From Micromonospora inositola (GTDB lineage: Bacteria; Actinomycetota; Actinomycetes; Mycobacteriales; Micromonosporaceae): a DNA stretch of 64,000 bases. Below are positions 51,116 through 58,827 of this stretch, in pieces. Numbering within the stretch: position 1 is the stretch's first letter; each line of letters starts with the position of its first letter. Position numbers and translations under genes: made by a program. Location of the stretch: NCBI RefSeq assembly GCF_900090285.1, contig NZ_LT607754.1, positions 3,560,001-3,624,000 of the forward strand, given 5' to 3'. The notes beneath the pieces are model-generated. The model was given only the letters and a program-made list of their open reading frames with translations, made no database searches and was not told the origin of the DNA.

Positions 51116-51763
51116 TCAGCCTTCGAGCGTGACCAGGGTCGGCAGGTGGCGCTCGACGACCGGGAGCACGTCGGCGACGGTGATCGGGCGGCCCAGCTCG
51201 GCGGTGAGCGAGGTGGTGCCGGCGTCCCGGATGCCGCACGGGACGATCCGGTCGTAGTACGACAGGTCGCAGTCGCAGTTGATCGAGAAGCCGTGCTGGG
51301 TGACCCCGCGGGCCACCCGGATGCCGATGGCGGCGACCTTGCGGGCCGGGCCGCGATCGTCCTCGGGCACCCAGACGCCGCTGCGCCCCTCGACCCGGCC
51401 GGCGGTCAGCCCGAACTCGGCGCAGACGTCGATCAGCAGCTGCTCGGTGCGGCGCACGTAGGCGACCACGTCCACCGGGTCGGGCAGCTTGACGATCGGG
51501 TAGCCGACGAGCTGCCCCGGCCCGTGCCAGGTGATCTTGCCGCCGCGGTCCACGTCGACCACGGGGGTGCCGTCCATCGGGCGGTCCCACGGCTCGGTGC
51601 GCTTGCCGGCCGTGTAGACGCTGGGGTGCTCCAGCAGCAGCACGGTGTCGCCCTGCTCGCCGGCCACCACGGCCTCGTGCAGCCGGCGCTGCTCGTCCCA
51701 GGCGGCCTGGTAGTCGAGGAGCCCAGCCCGAACGGCCGTCAAACCGGAAGTCGTCACGCTCAC
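51116..51763 (-). CDS. lipB: Octanoyl-[acyl carrier protein]:protein N-octanoyltransferase
   Basis: 215 residues from GTG 51763; GTG 51757 also possible. LipB motifs are [17 protein letters not shown] at about 74-90, [20 protein letters not shown] with catalytic Lys142, and DRIVPCGI with nucleophile Cys176. It transfers octanoate from ACP to lipoyl domains, the step before LipA. Downstream VOC gene is only 4 bp away. Confidence 0.96.
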   Translation of the reverse strand: MSVTTSGLTAVRAGLLDYQAAWDEQRRLHEAVVAGEQGDTVLLLEHPSVYTAGKRTEPWDRPMDGTPVVDVDRGGKITWHGPGQLVGYPIVKLPDPVDVVAYVRRTEQLLIDVCAEFGLTAGRVEGRSGVWVPEDDRGPARKVAAIGIRVARGVTQHGFSINCDCDLSYYDRIVPCGIRDAGTTSLTAELGRPITVADVLPVVERHLPTLVTLEG

Positions 51764-51815
51764 TCGCCCACCCTAGCCCCGCTGACCGCCGGCGGGCTGC
51801 GTGAGCCTCGTCGCG

Positions 51816-53639
51816 TCAGGCCGGCGGGACCTTCCAGAGCCAGACGTCGTCGACGCGTTGCGGGGAGCCGAGGAGGGCGGTGGCGGTGCGGCGGAGGGCC
51901 TCTTCGTCGATGTCGTACTTCGCGCCGTGCACCCGGTCGGGCAGGACCACCGCCTCGACGTGCCAGTAGCGCAGGTCGGCCCGGGACTGCCGGATGCTGC
52001 CGTCGGTGATGATCGGGACGAGGCCGGTCCGTCCGGCCTGGTCCATCAGCGAGTCGAAGGTGCGCGGCACCGGCCCGATCCGGCCCCGGCCGGCCGGGCC
52101 GCCGGGGCCGAGGAAGAAGCCGGCCGGGATGCGGAACTCGCCCTGCCGGTGGGCCAGCGCGTACGCCTGCCAGCGCTGGCCGTCCGGCGTGACGTCGACG
52201 GTCAGTGGCAGCGGGGTCAGCACCCCGCCGGGGGAGACGTGCTGCTTCCAGGTGCCGGCGGTGATGAACGCCGGAATCGGCTCGCGCACGCTTGTCAGCA
52301 GCGGGGTGGGCAGCAGCGGCAGCAGCGCGGCGGCGAAGCCGAGCGCCCAGGCCAGCTCGGTGGAGCGGTGCTGGGGCGGCCGGGCCCGGAGCTGGTCGAT
52401 CGTGTACGCCAGCAGCAGCCCGATCACCGGCGCCACGACCAGCGCCAGCCGGGAGGGCAGCGCCGCGTTGACCACCGGCAGGTTGTCCAGCACCTGGAAC
52501 GGCAGCAGTTGGCCGGTGCGCCGGCCGTTCCACTTGGCTGTCGGCCCCCAGGAGAGCACCGCGAAGACGATCGCGGTGACCGCGAGGGCCCAGAGGGTGG
52601 CCCGGAACGCCCGGTCGGCGCGCCGCCACAGCAGGACGAAGCAGGCGACGGCGAGCAGCAGCAGCGGGATGCCGAAGAAGGAGTTCTCCTCGGTCGGGTT
52701 GGGCGCCAGCGAGGTGCCGAGCCCGGCCCACCCGGCGAGGGACCGGCGCGGGTACGACCCGTACGCGGCGATGTCCTCGGAGTGGATGAGCGGGTCGAAG
52801 CCGGTGCCGTGGAAGCGCTGCGGCCCGGCGAAGTGCAGCCAGAGCGGGTACGCCAGCAGCACCCCGGCGACCAGCGCGGTGACCCCGAGCCCGCGCAGGA
52901 AGTGCGGCAGCGCGGCGCGGACCTCGGCCCGGCGGGACGGCTGCACCGCCCAGAGGGCGAGGAAGAGGGCGAGCGCGATGGCGGTGAAGAAGAGCCCTTC
53001 GGCGGCGATCGAGAAGGCGACCGCCACCAGCACGCCGAGCAGCACCCCGCCGCGTACCGCGTTGCCGGGGCGGCGCAGCGCGAACACGCCCTGGATCAGC
53101 AGGGGCACCAGCCAGCCGGCGGTCCAGTTCAGGTGGGCGTTGGCGTGCGCCACCATGGCCGGGCAGTAGCCGATGAAGAGCCCGCCGACCGCGCCGGCCA
53201 GCCGGCTGCGCACCAGGTGCCGGCTGAGCAGCCAGTACCAGGCCAACGCGGTGGCGGCCAGGTTGAGGGTGAGGATCACCAGGAACGTCGCGGGCGGCCC
53301 GATCAGGTAGGTCAGCGGCGCGAAGACCCAGGCGTACACGGTGATCGAGGTGTTGACCGCGAGGTTCACCCCGTCCGGGACGTTGATCAGGTGGGTGAAG
53401 AGGGGGTTCTCCCCGTGGGTGAGGGAGTGTCCGCCGAAGGCCAGCAGCCATTCGAAGAGGGCCTGGTCGCTGGAGTTGACGGTGATCGCCCGGGTGCTCG
53501 GGTCGCGCCACATCCCGCTGGTCACCCAGAACGCCAGGCCCAGCGCGGCCAGCACCATGATCAGGTCGGCGCGGCGGTCCCGGGTGACGGGCGCGGACCC
53601 GGGCGACGGCTCCGTGGCCAGGGACGGGGAGGTCGGCAC
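51816..53639 (-). CDS. Large integral membrane protein, GT-C-like
   Basis: 607 residues from GTG 53639. About twelve membrane helices in the first 430 residues, with an early extracytoplasmic acidic motif (VNSSDQALFEWLLAFGG) and THLINVPDGVNLAVNTSI, then a soluble C-terminal domain of about 170 residues. This resembles actinobacterial GT-C family proteins without a named function. Related in type, not closely in sequence, to the protein at 46232-47923. Separated from lipB by about 50 bp, so probably the same transcript. Confidence 0.75.
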   Translation of the reverse strand: MPTSPSLATEPSPGSAPVTRDRRADLIMVLAALGLAFWVTSGMWRDPSTRAITVNSSDQALFEWLLAFGGHSLTHGENPLFTHLINVPDGVNLAVNTSITVYAWVFAPLTYLIGPPATFLVILTLNLAATALAWYWLLSRHLVRSRLAGAVGGLFIGYCPAMVAHANAHLNWTAGWLVPLLIQGVFALRRPGNAVRGGVLLGVLVAVAFSIAAEGLFFTAIALALFLALWAVQPSRRAEVRAALPHFLRGLGVTALVAGVLLAYPLWLHFAGPQRFHGTGFDPLIHSEDIAAYGSYPRRSLAGWAGLGTSLAPNPTEENSFFGIPLLLLAVACFVLLWRRADRAFRATLWALAVTAIVFAVLSWGPTAKWNGRRTGQLLPFQVLDNLPVVNAALPSRLALVVAPVIGLLLAYTIDQLRARPPQHRSTELAWALGFAAALLPLLPTPLLTSVREPIPAFITAGTWKQHVSPGGVLTPLPLTVDVTPDGQRWQAYALAHRQGEFRIPAGFFLGPGGPAGRGRIGPVPRTFDSLMDQAGRTGLVPIITDGSIRQSRADLRYWHVEAVVLPDRVHGAKYDIDEEALRRTATALLGSPQRVDDVWLWKVPPA

Positions 53640-53832
53640 GCAGCGGACGTTACCAACCTGATCCGGACCCGCCGGTCAGACACGAAACCTCACTTCGCCG
53701 CGTCCGCTCCGGCCATACCCCGGCATCGACAAATGTGGTTGCCCCGGCCATGTCGGCGGAATGAAACACGGACGTAACGTCTCGGCAAATCGGGAGTGAC
53801 CCAGTTCACATTTCCGCAACCGGGAGGTCGTC

Positions 53833-55056
53833 GTGCGCCGCTCCTCATCCCTCCGCATCCGGCTCGCCGGGGCGGCCACCGCGGTCGTGCTGGCGGCGGC
53901 CGCCGCGCTCGCCGCCGCCGTGCCCGCCCAGGCCGCCACCCTCACCCAGGTGACCGGCTTCGGCTCCAACCCCGGCAACCTGAGCATGTACGCCTACCGC
54001 CCGGACGGCCTGCCGGCCAACGCGCCCGCCGTGGTGTTGCTGCACGGCTGCACTCAGAACGCCGCCGGCTACTTCGCCAACTCGGGTTGGCAGAAGTACG
54101 CCGACCTGTGGAAGTTCGCCCTGATCGTGCCCCAGCAGTCGTCGGCCAACCAGTCGCTGAGCTGCTTCAACTGGTTCACCGAGGGGGACATCACCCGGGG
54201 CCAGGGCGAGGCGCTGTCGATCAGGCAGATGGTCGACTACGCGAGGTCAAACTACGGGCTGGACGGGAACCGGATCTACATCAGCGGACTCTCGGCCGGG
54301 GGCGCGATGACCTCGGTCATGCTCGCCACCTATCCCGACGTCTTCGCCGCCGGCTCGGTCATCGCCGGCCTGCCGTACCGCTGCTCGCCGCCGGCGTCGA
54401 CCAGCACCTGCCAGTACAGCGGGGTGGACAAGACCCCGGCGGCCTGGGGCGACCTGGTCCGCGCCGCCTACTCCGGCTACTCGGGCCGGCGCCCCCGGGT
54501 GTCCATCTGGCACGGCACCTCCGACACCACCGTGGTGCCGATGAACGCCACCGAGTCCCGCGACCAGTGGACCAACGTGCTCGGCGTCTCGCAGACCCCG
54601 ACCAGCACGGCGTCGCTGCCCGGCGGCACCAGCCTGGAGGTGTACGGCAACGACACGGTCCGCCTCTACCGGGTCGCCGGGATGGGGCACGGCACCCCGG
54701 TCGACCCGGGCTCGGCGACCGACCAGTGCGGCACCGCCACGTCGTACTTCCTGGACACCATCTGCTCGACGTACCGGGACGCGCTCTTCTTCGGCCTCGA
54801 CGGCGGGGTCACGCCCAGCCCGACGGCCACCGCCACCCCCACCGCGAGCCCGAGCCCCACGGCGTCCCCGTCGCCGACGGCCTCCCCGGTCTGCGTCACC
54901 GCCAGCAACTACGCGCACGTGACCGCCGGCCGCGCCTACCAGTCCGGCGGCTACGCCTACGCCCTCGGCAGCAACCAGCAGATGGGGTTGTACAACACCT
55001 TCTACACCAGCACCCTCAAGCAGACCGCCCCGAACTACTGGGTCATCGGCTGCTGA
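53833..55056 (+). CDS. Secreted PHB-depolymerase-type esterase with C-terminal accessory domain
   Basis: 407 residues from GTG 53833, after GGGAGG. A Sec signal peptide ends near AQA (34). The catalytic alpha/beta-hydrolase has oxyanion site LLHGCTQNA, lipase box GLSAG with Ser154, Asp in HGTSDTTVVP and His in GMGHGTPVD. A Thr/Ser/Pro linker (about 325-350) made of repeated TASPSP units leads to a domain of about 55 residues starting CVTASNYAHVTAGRAYQSGG, which often accompanies esterases and chitin-active enzymes. Likely degrades polyhydroxyalkanoate or acetylxylan/feruloyl esters outside the cell. Confidence 0.9.
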   Translation: MRRSSSLRIRLAGAATAVVLAAAAALAAAVPAQAATLTQVTGFGSNPGNLSMYAYRPDGLPANAPAVVLLHGCTQNAAGYFANSGWQKYADLWKFALIVPQQSSANQSLSCFNWFTEGDITRGQGEALSIRQMVDYARSNYGLDGNRIYISGLSAGGAMTSVMLATYPDVFAAGSVIAGLPYRCSPPASTSTCQYSGVDKTPAAWGDLVRAAYSGYSGRRPRVSIWHGTSDTTVVPMNATESRDQWTNVLGVSQTPTSTASLPGGTSLEVYGNDTVRLYRVAGMGHGTPVDPGSATDQCGTATSYFLDTICSTYRDALFFGLDGGVTPSPTATATPTASPSPTASPSPTASPVCVTASNYAHVTAGRAYQSGGYAYALGSNQQMGLYNTFYTSTLKQTAPNYWVIGC

Positions 55057-55067
55057 TACCGCCGCGC

Positions 55068-55967
55068 TCACTCGGTCAGCGCGGCGTGCAGGGCGGAGGG
55101 GAGGTCGGGGTGGGTGTAGTCGAAGCCGGCCTTGGTGAGGACGCCGGGCAGGACGCGGGTGCTGGTGAGGATGTCCTGGGCGAAGCCACCGAGGGCCACC
55201 TTCAGGGCCAGCGCGGGGATCGGGATGATCGCCGGGCGGTGCAGCTGGCGGGCCAGCTCCCTGGTGAACTCCGCGTTGGTGGCCGGGGCCGGGCCGACCC
55301 CGTTGACCGGGCCGGCGAGGTCGTCCCGGTCCAGCAGGAACGCTGTCGCGTCCAGCCAGTCGCGCAGCGAGATCCAGGACCACCACTGCCGACCGCTGCC
55401 CAGCCGCCCGCCGAGGCCCAGCTTGATCGGGCGCAGTTGCGGCTCGAGCATCCCGCCGTCCCGGTGCAGCGGCAGCCCGGTGCGCAGCCGCACCACGCGT
55501 ACGCCGGCGTCCTCGGCCGGCCTTGTCGCGGCCTCCCAGACCCGGCAGACGTCCGCGAGGAAGCCCTCGCCCGCCGGGGCGTCCTCCTCGACCACCCGGT
55601 CGCCGGTGTCGCCGTACCAGCCGACGGCGGAGGAGTTGAGCAGCACCGAGGGCCGGTCGGGGGCGGCCAGGCCGGCGATGGTGATGGCCAGCGTGGTCGT
55701 GCTGTCCACCCGGCTGGTCCGGATCAGCTTCTTGTAGTCGTCGCTCCAGCGCTTGTCGCCGACCCCGGCGCCGGCCAGGTTGACCACCGCGTCGGCCTCG
55801 GCGACCACCGCCGGGTCGAGCTGCGCGGCCGACGGGTTCCACTGCCGCTCGTCCGGGGTGCGTGCCGGTCGCCGGACCAGTCGGGTGACCTGGTGGCCGT
55901 CCGAGGTGAGCCGGTCGACCAGCCGGGTGCCGAGGAAGCCGGACGAGCCGGCCATGAGGATCCGCAT
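55068..55967 (-). CDS. TIGR01777-family SDR epimerase
   Basis: 299 residues from ATG 55967 (55973 possible). NAD(P)-binding GSSGFLG at 8-14. Family blocks VVNLAGAGVGDKRWSDDYKK, LNSSAVGWYGDTGDRVVEED, the C-terminal WISLRDWLDATAFLL and a final helix are all present. YfcH-like proteins of this family have no proven substrate. Convergent with the esterase gene with only 11 bp between stops. Confidence 0.92.
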   Translation of the reverse strand: MRILMAGSSGFLGTRLVDRLTSDGHQVTRLVRRPARTPDERQWNPSAAQLDPAVVAEADAVVNLAGAGVGDKRWSDDYKKLIRTSRVDSTTTLAITIAGLAAPDRPSVLLNSSAVGWYGDTGDRVVEEDAPAGEGFLADVCRVWEAATRPAEDAGVRVVRLRTGLPLHRDGGMLEPQLRPIKLGLGGRLGSGRQWWSWISLRDWLDATAFLLDRDDLAGPVNGVGPAPATNAEFTRELARQLHRPAIIPIPALALKVALGGFAQDILTSTRVLPGVLTKAGFDYTHPDLPSALHAALTE

Positions 55968-56020
55968 GCCCATATCTTCGGACATGGAGCACGGCTTGGA
56001 TGCGTTCGGCGGATCTCCGC

Positions 56021-57019
56021 TCAGGTTGCTGGTACCGGTCGCAGGTCGGCGAGAAGGCGCTCCACCTCGGCGAACGCGTCCGCCGGCAGCGGGCCGAGCG
56101 CGAGGGTGGCGAAGTTCTCGTCGGCCTGGGCCATGGTGCGGCAACCCGGGATCGGCAGGGTCCGGGGGCTGCGGGCCAGCAGCCAGCCCAGCGCGCCCTG
56201 GGCGAGGGTGCGTCCGTCGGCGGTGAGCGCGTCCCGGATCTCGGCCACCCGGGCGGACCACTGCGGCGTCGGGCGGCCGTCGGTGAACCAGACCAGCCAG
56301 TCCGGGGCCGATCCGCGTACGTCGTCCGACCCGACCTTCCGCGTCGCCCCGGTGAGCAGCCCCATCGCGAGCGGACCGCGGTTGAGGCTGGCCAGGTCGA
56401 GCGCGTCGCACACCGCGAACATCTCCGGGTTGTCCTTCAGCACCGACTCGTCGTGCTGGATCGCGGCGCAGTGCGGCCCGGCCTCGGCGAACGCCCGGGC
56501 CGAGGCCGGGTTGTCGGTGCTCCAGCCGTACGCCCGGATCTTGCCCTGGGCGACCAGGCCCTCCAGGGTGTCGACCAGGTCGAGCGCGGCGGACGCCGGC
56601 AGTTCGTTGAGGTGCAGCTGGTAGAGGTCGACGTGGTCGGTGCCGAGCCGGCGCAGCGACTCCTCGAGGCTGGTCACCGCGAAGGCCGGGCTGGCGTCGG
56701 TGCCGGTCCACCGCCGGCTGGCCTCGTCGCTGCGGTTGCCGAACTTGGTGGCGATCACCGCGCGGTCGCGGCGGCCGGCGAGGGCCCGGCCGAGGACCCG
56801 CTCGCTGTGCCCGGCCCCGTAGTTGCTGGCGGTGTCGAAGAGGGTCACGCCCAGGTCGAGGGCGCGGTGGATGCTGCGGATCGACTCGTCGTCGTCCACC
56901 TCGCCCCAGCCGAACGGCTGCCCGCCGTCGCCCCAGAGCGGCCCACCGATCGCCCAGCACCCCATGCCGAGCGCGCTGACCTCGATGCCGCTGCGGCCCA
57001 GTGTCCGTGTCATCGTCAT
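56021..57019 (-). CDS. Aldo/keto reductase
   Basis: 332 residues. TIM-barrel AKR: GMGCWAIGGPL, LFDTASNYGAGHSERVLGRAL with catalytic Asp and Tyr, VIATKFGN with Lys, and the His in VDLYQLHLNELP. NADPH-binding end is IPGCRTMAQADENF. Reduces aldehydes or ketones with NADPH. Start ATG 57019 (57013 also). The promoter just upstream has the layout of MerR-family control, and the transcript would be nearly leaderless. Confidence 0.92.
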   Translation of the reverse strand: MTMTRTLGRSGIEVSALGMGCWAIGGPLWGDGGQPFGWGEVDDDESIRSIHRALDLGVTLFDTASNYGAGHSERVLGRALAGRRDRAVIATKFGNRSDEASRRWTGTDASPAFAVTSLEESLRRLGTDHVDLYQLHLNELPASAALDLVDTLEGLVAQGKIRAYGWSTDNPASARAFAEAGPHCAAIQHDESVLKDNPEMFAVCDALDLASLNRGPLAMGLLTGATRKVGSDDVRGSAPDWLVWFTDGRPTPQWSARVAEIRDALTADGRTLAQGALGWLLARSPRTLPIPGCRTMAQADENFATLALGPLPADAFAEVERLLADLRPVPAT

Positions 57020-57026
57020 GCCGCCC

Positions 57027-57057
57027 AGCTTTCAACCTGGAGTGCACTCCAGGTCAA
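57027..57057 (-). promoter_or_regulatory. MerR-type promoter of the aldo/keto reductase
   Basis: On the minus strand TTGACC (57057-57052), a 19-bp spacer filled by the perfect 20-bp palindrome ACCTGGAGTGCACTCCAGGT (57035-57054), then AAAGCT (57032-57027). No MerR gene lies next to it, so the regulator must be elsewhere. Confidence 0.72.
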
Positions 57058-57117
57058 GCACTCGCATCCAGGGACATGAGCCCGCTGTTCCGCTGCCGGC
57101 GCGGCTCACCTGACCGG

Positions 57118-57624
57118 TCACTCGCCGGTCTGGCCGTCGATCGCCTCCCGGATGAGGTCGGCGTGGCCGAGGTGCCGGGCGTACTCGTCGATCATGTGGG
57201 TGAGCACCCAGCGCAGCGAGTGCTCCCAGCCGGTGTCGGGGGACCGGCCGACCGCCTCCAGCGGACGGTCGGCGGCGATCCGCCGGGACGTCTCGACCTC
57301 CGTCCGCCAGATCGCGAAGGTCTCCGCGCCGGTGGCGTGCTCGACGTCGTTGAAGTCCTCGTCCCGGTCGTCCGTGCGGGTGAAGAGGCTGCCCGGGAAG
57401 TTCCCGTCGAGCACTGCTTGGAAGTACCACCGCTCGACCGTGGCCAGGTGCCGGACCAGGCCGAGCAGGGAGAGGCTGGACGACGGCACCGCCCGCCGGC
57501 GCAGCTGCTCGTCGGTCAGCGCGGCGCACTTGCGTAGCAGCGCCTGGCGTTGGTAGTCGAGGAAGGCGTCCAGCAGCGTCCGCTCGTCCACCGTGGGCGA
57601 CAGCTCGAAACGTTCATCGATCAT
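57118..57624 (-). CDS. DinB/DUF664-family protein
   Basis: 168 residues. RHLATVERWYFQAVLDG and EYARHLGHADLIREAIDG carry the metal-binding His residues of the DinB fold. Full-length DUF664 member with a Trp-rich helix (WYFQ) in the first half. Possible thiol-S-transferase, unproven. It differs clearly from the island DinB at 11717-12274, so they are not recent copies. Confidence 0.9.
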   Translation of the reverse strand: MIDERFELSPTVDERTLLDAFLDYQRQALLRKCAALTDEQLRRRAVPSSSLSLLGLVRHLATVERWYFQAVLDGNFPGSLFTRTDDRDEDFNDVEHATGAETFAIWRTEVETSRRIAADRPLEAVGRSPDTGWEHSLRWVLTHMIDEYARHLGHADLIREAIDGQTGE

Positions 57625-57633
57625 TGGCGGATG

Positions 57634-57921
57634 CTAGGCGAGTTTGCCGCCGCCGGCCGACCCGCGCGTCGGCCGGCGGGGGATCGCCCAGCCGAGGAAG
57701 CGGGCGAAGAGCTGTCCCGGCTCGGGCCCGTCGTGTGGGTGCAGGGTGTGCAGCTGGCCGGCCGCGTCGTGCAGCAGCCCACCCAGGTAGATCAGCAGCG
57801 CGACGCGGTCGTCGGCGTACTCGCGGAGCAGGGTGAGGCGGGCGGTCGCGCACGGCCAGGGGGCGGCGCAGGCCCGGCAGAGCCAGAGCGGGCGCAACGC
57901 CACGTGCGGCGGGGCGCTCAC
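57634..57921 (-). CDS. Small conserved Cys-containing hypothetical protein
   Basis: 95 residues from GTG 57921, overlapping the stop of the next upstream gene by 4 bp. LWLCRACAAPWPCATARLTL gives a C-x2-C-x5-C cluster, then LLREYADDRVALLIYLGGLL. A recurrent actinobacterial small protein, sometimes mislabelled flavin reductase. It probably binds a metal through the Cys cluster. Function unknown. Confidence 0.7.
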   Translation of the reverse strand: MSAPPHVALRPLWLCRACAAPWPCATARLTLLREYADDRVALLIYLGGLLHDAAGQLHTLHPHDGPEPGQLFARFLGWAIPRRPTRGSAGGGKLA

Positions 57922-58172
57922 CACCGGCCGCCGTTGGCCCGCCAGGTCTGCGCCGGGGTGAGCCCGCCGACCCGCCCGACCTGCGGGTTCGCCCGGGTCG
58001 CCTCGTCCCACCACCGGCTGTTTGGCGGCGGGCCGGGCGGCTCGGTCGGCACCGGCGCGTGCCGGTCCGGACAGGCGGTCCAGCGCAGGCCGCACGAGCA
58101 CCAGCGCCGCGCGCGCCGCCAGGTCCGCCGGTGGCGGGGTCCGAGCGGGACCGGCTTCGCATTCCGGCGCAC
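57918..58172 (-). CDS. Small conserved hypothetical protein
   Basis: 84 residues from GTG 58172. Arg-rich start, then CSCGLRWTACPDRH (three Cys) and a conserved end WWDEATRANPQVGR and LTPAQTWRANGGRW. Together with the following gene it forms a coupled pair typical of Micromonosporaceae genomes. May bind zinc or RNA. No function known. Confidence 0.68.
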   Translation of the reverse strand: MRRNAKPVPLGPRHRRTWRRARRWCSCGLRWTACPDRHAPVPTEPPGPPPNSRWWDEATRANPQVGRVGGLTPAQTWRANGGRW

Positions 58173-58173
58173 G

Positions 58174-58236
58174 TCAGTGCCGCCGATCGGGTACGCGGAC
58201 CTGCTGGTCGCCGCGCGCCACCAGCTCGTCGACCAT
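58174..58236 (-). CDS. Possible 20-residue leader peptide
   Basis: ATG 58236 with GAGAGGCGGAG upstream gives MVDELVARGDQQVRVPDRRH and stops 2 bp before the next start. Could be a short coupled leader or chance. The sequence from 58,240 to 58,450 shows no gene. Confidence 0.3.
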   Translation of the reverse strand: MVDELVARGDQQVRVPDRRH

Positions 58237-58458
58237 TGACCGCACGCTGCTCCGCCTCTCTCGTTCGTGCGGCGCCGAGGCGGGCGGGGTCGGCCGTACG
58301 TGGCCGGAGCCCGACACCCGCCCCGGGCCTGCTCACGGGCCCGCCGATGGGTCGCGGGCAGGGGGTGGCACCCGGCCGACTACCGGGGGAGTGGCCGGCC
58401 GGGTGGTCCTACGGGACGACCAGCTCCGGTTTCCAGACCTGGGAACCAGTCACAGAGA

Positions 58459-58519
58459 GCTTTGCACGACATGTTGTGCAAAGCAAGCCTCCAGCTTGTC
58501 CTTACTTGTACTGACAAGT
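58459..58519. promoter_or_regulatory. Two palindromes upstream of the GntR gene
   Basis: GCTTTGCAC-N8-GTGCAAAGC (58459-58484) is symmetric over 24 of 26 bases. ACTTGT-ACTG-ACAAGT (58504-58519) is a perfect 6-bp dyad. Both lie 40-100 bp before the small GntR gene and are likely operators; the second resembles sites bound by KorSA/TraR-type GntR proteins. Confidence 0.65.
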
Positions 58520-58558
58520 TGTTCATGGTCGAATGGCGGTGCAGACCTGGGAGTGTGA

Positions 58559-58786
58559 ATGCCCGCCAAGCCGAAGTGGGCGCAGCTCGCCGACCACATC
58601 CGCAGCCGGATCGAGTCAGGCGAGTGGGCGCCCGGAGACAAATTGCCGTCCACCGCCGAACTCAAGCAGGAGCACGGGGTCTCTCAGACCGTCGTTCGTC
58701 AGGCGATCCTCGTGCTTCAGATGCAGGGTTTGGTCGAGGGCGTCCACGGCGTCGGCGTGTTCGTCGCCGAGCGGGCCGACAGCTGA
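58559..58786 (+). CDS. Minimal GntR-type regulator
   Basis: 75 residues, only the winged helix: QLADHIRSRIESGEWAPGDKLPS then HGVSQTVVRQAILVLQMQGL and VHGVGVFVAER. There is no effector domain, as in small GntR repressors related to plasmid KorSA/TraR and some YtrA-like proteins. ATG 58559. Probably binds the palindromes just upstream and so represses itself. May also control the convergent metzincin operon. Confidence 0.9.
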   Translation: MPAKPKWAQLADHIRSRIESGEWAPGDKLPSTAELKQEHGVSQTVVRQAILVLQMQGLVEGVHGVGVFVAERADS

Positions 58787-58814
58787 GGCGGCGGCAGCTC
58801 GTGCTGCCGCCGCC
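58787..58814. terminator. Bidirectional terminator, GntR / metzincin
   Basis: Perfect 12-bp arms GGCGGCGGCAGC (58787-58798) and GCTGCCGCCGCC (58803-58814) with loop TCGT, directly after the GntR stop and before the convergent stop. Confidence 0.82.
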
Positions 58815-58827
58815 CGTTGCGTACCGG

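Noticed and set aside
53833..53940. Lipoprotein signal in the esterase
   Set aside because: No Cys follows the hydrophobic core; the AQA-A site fits ordinary Sec cleavage.
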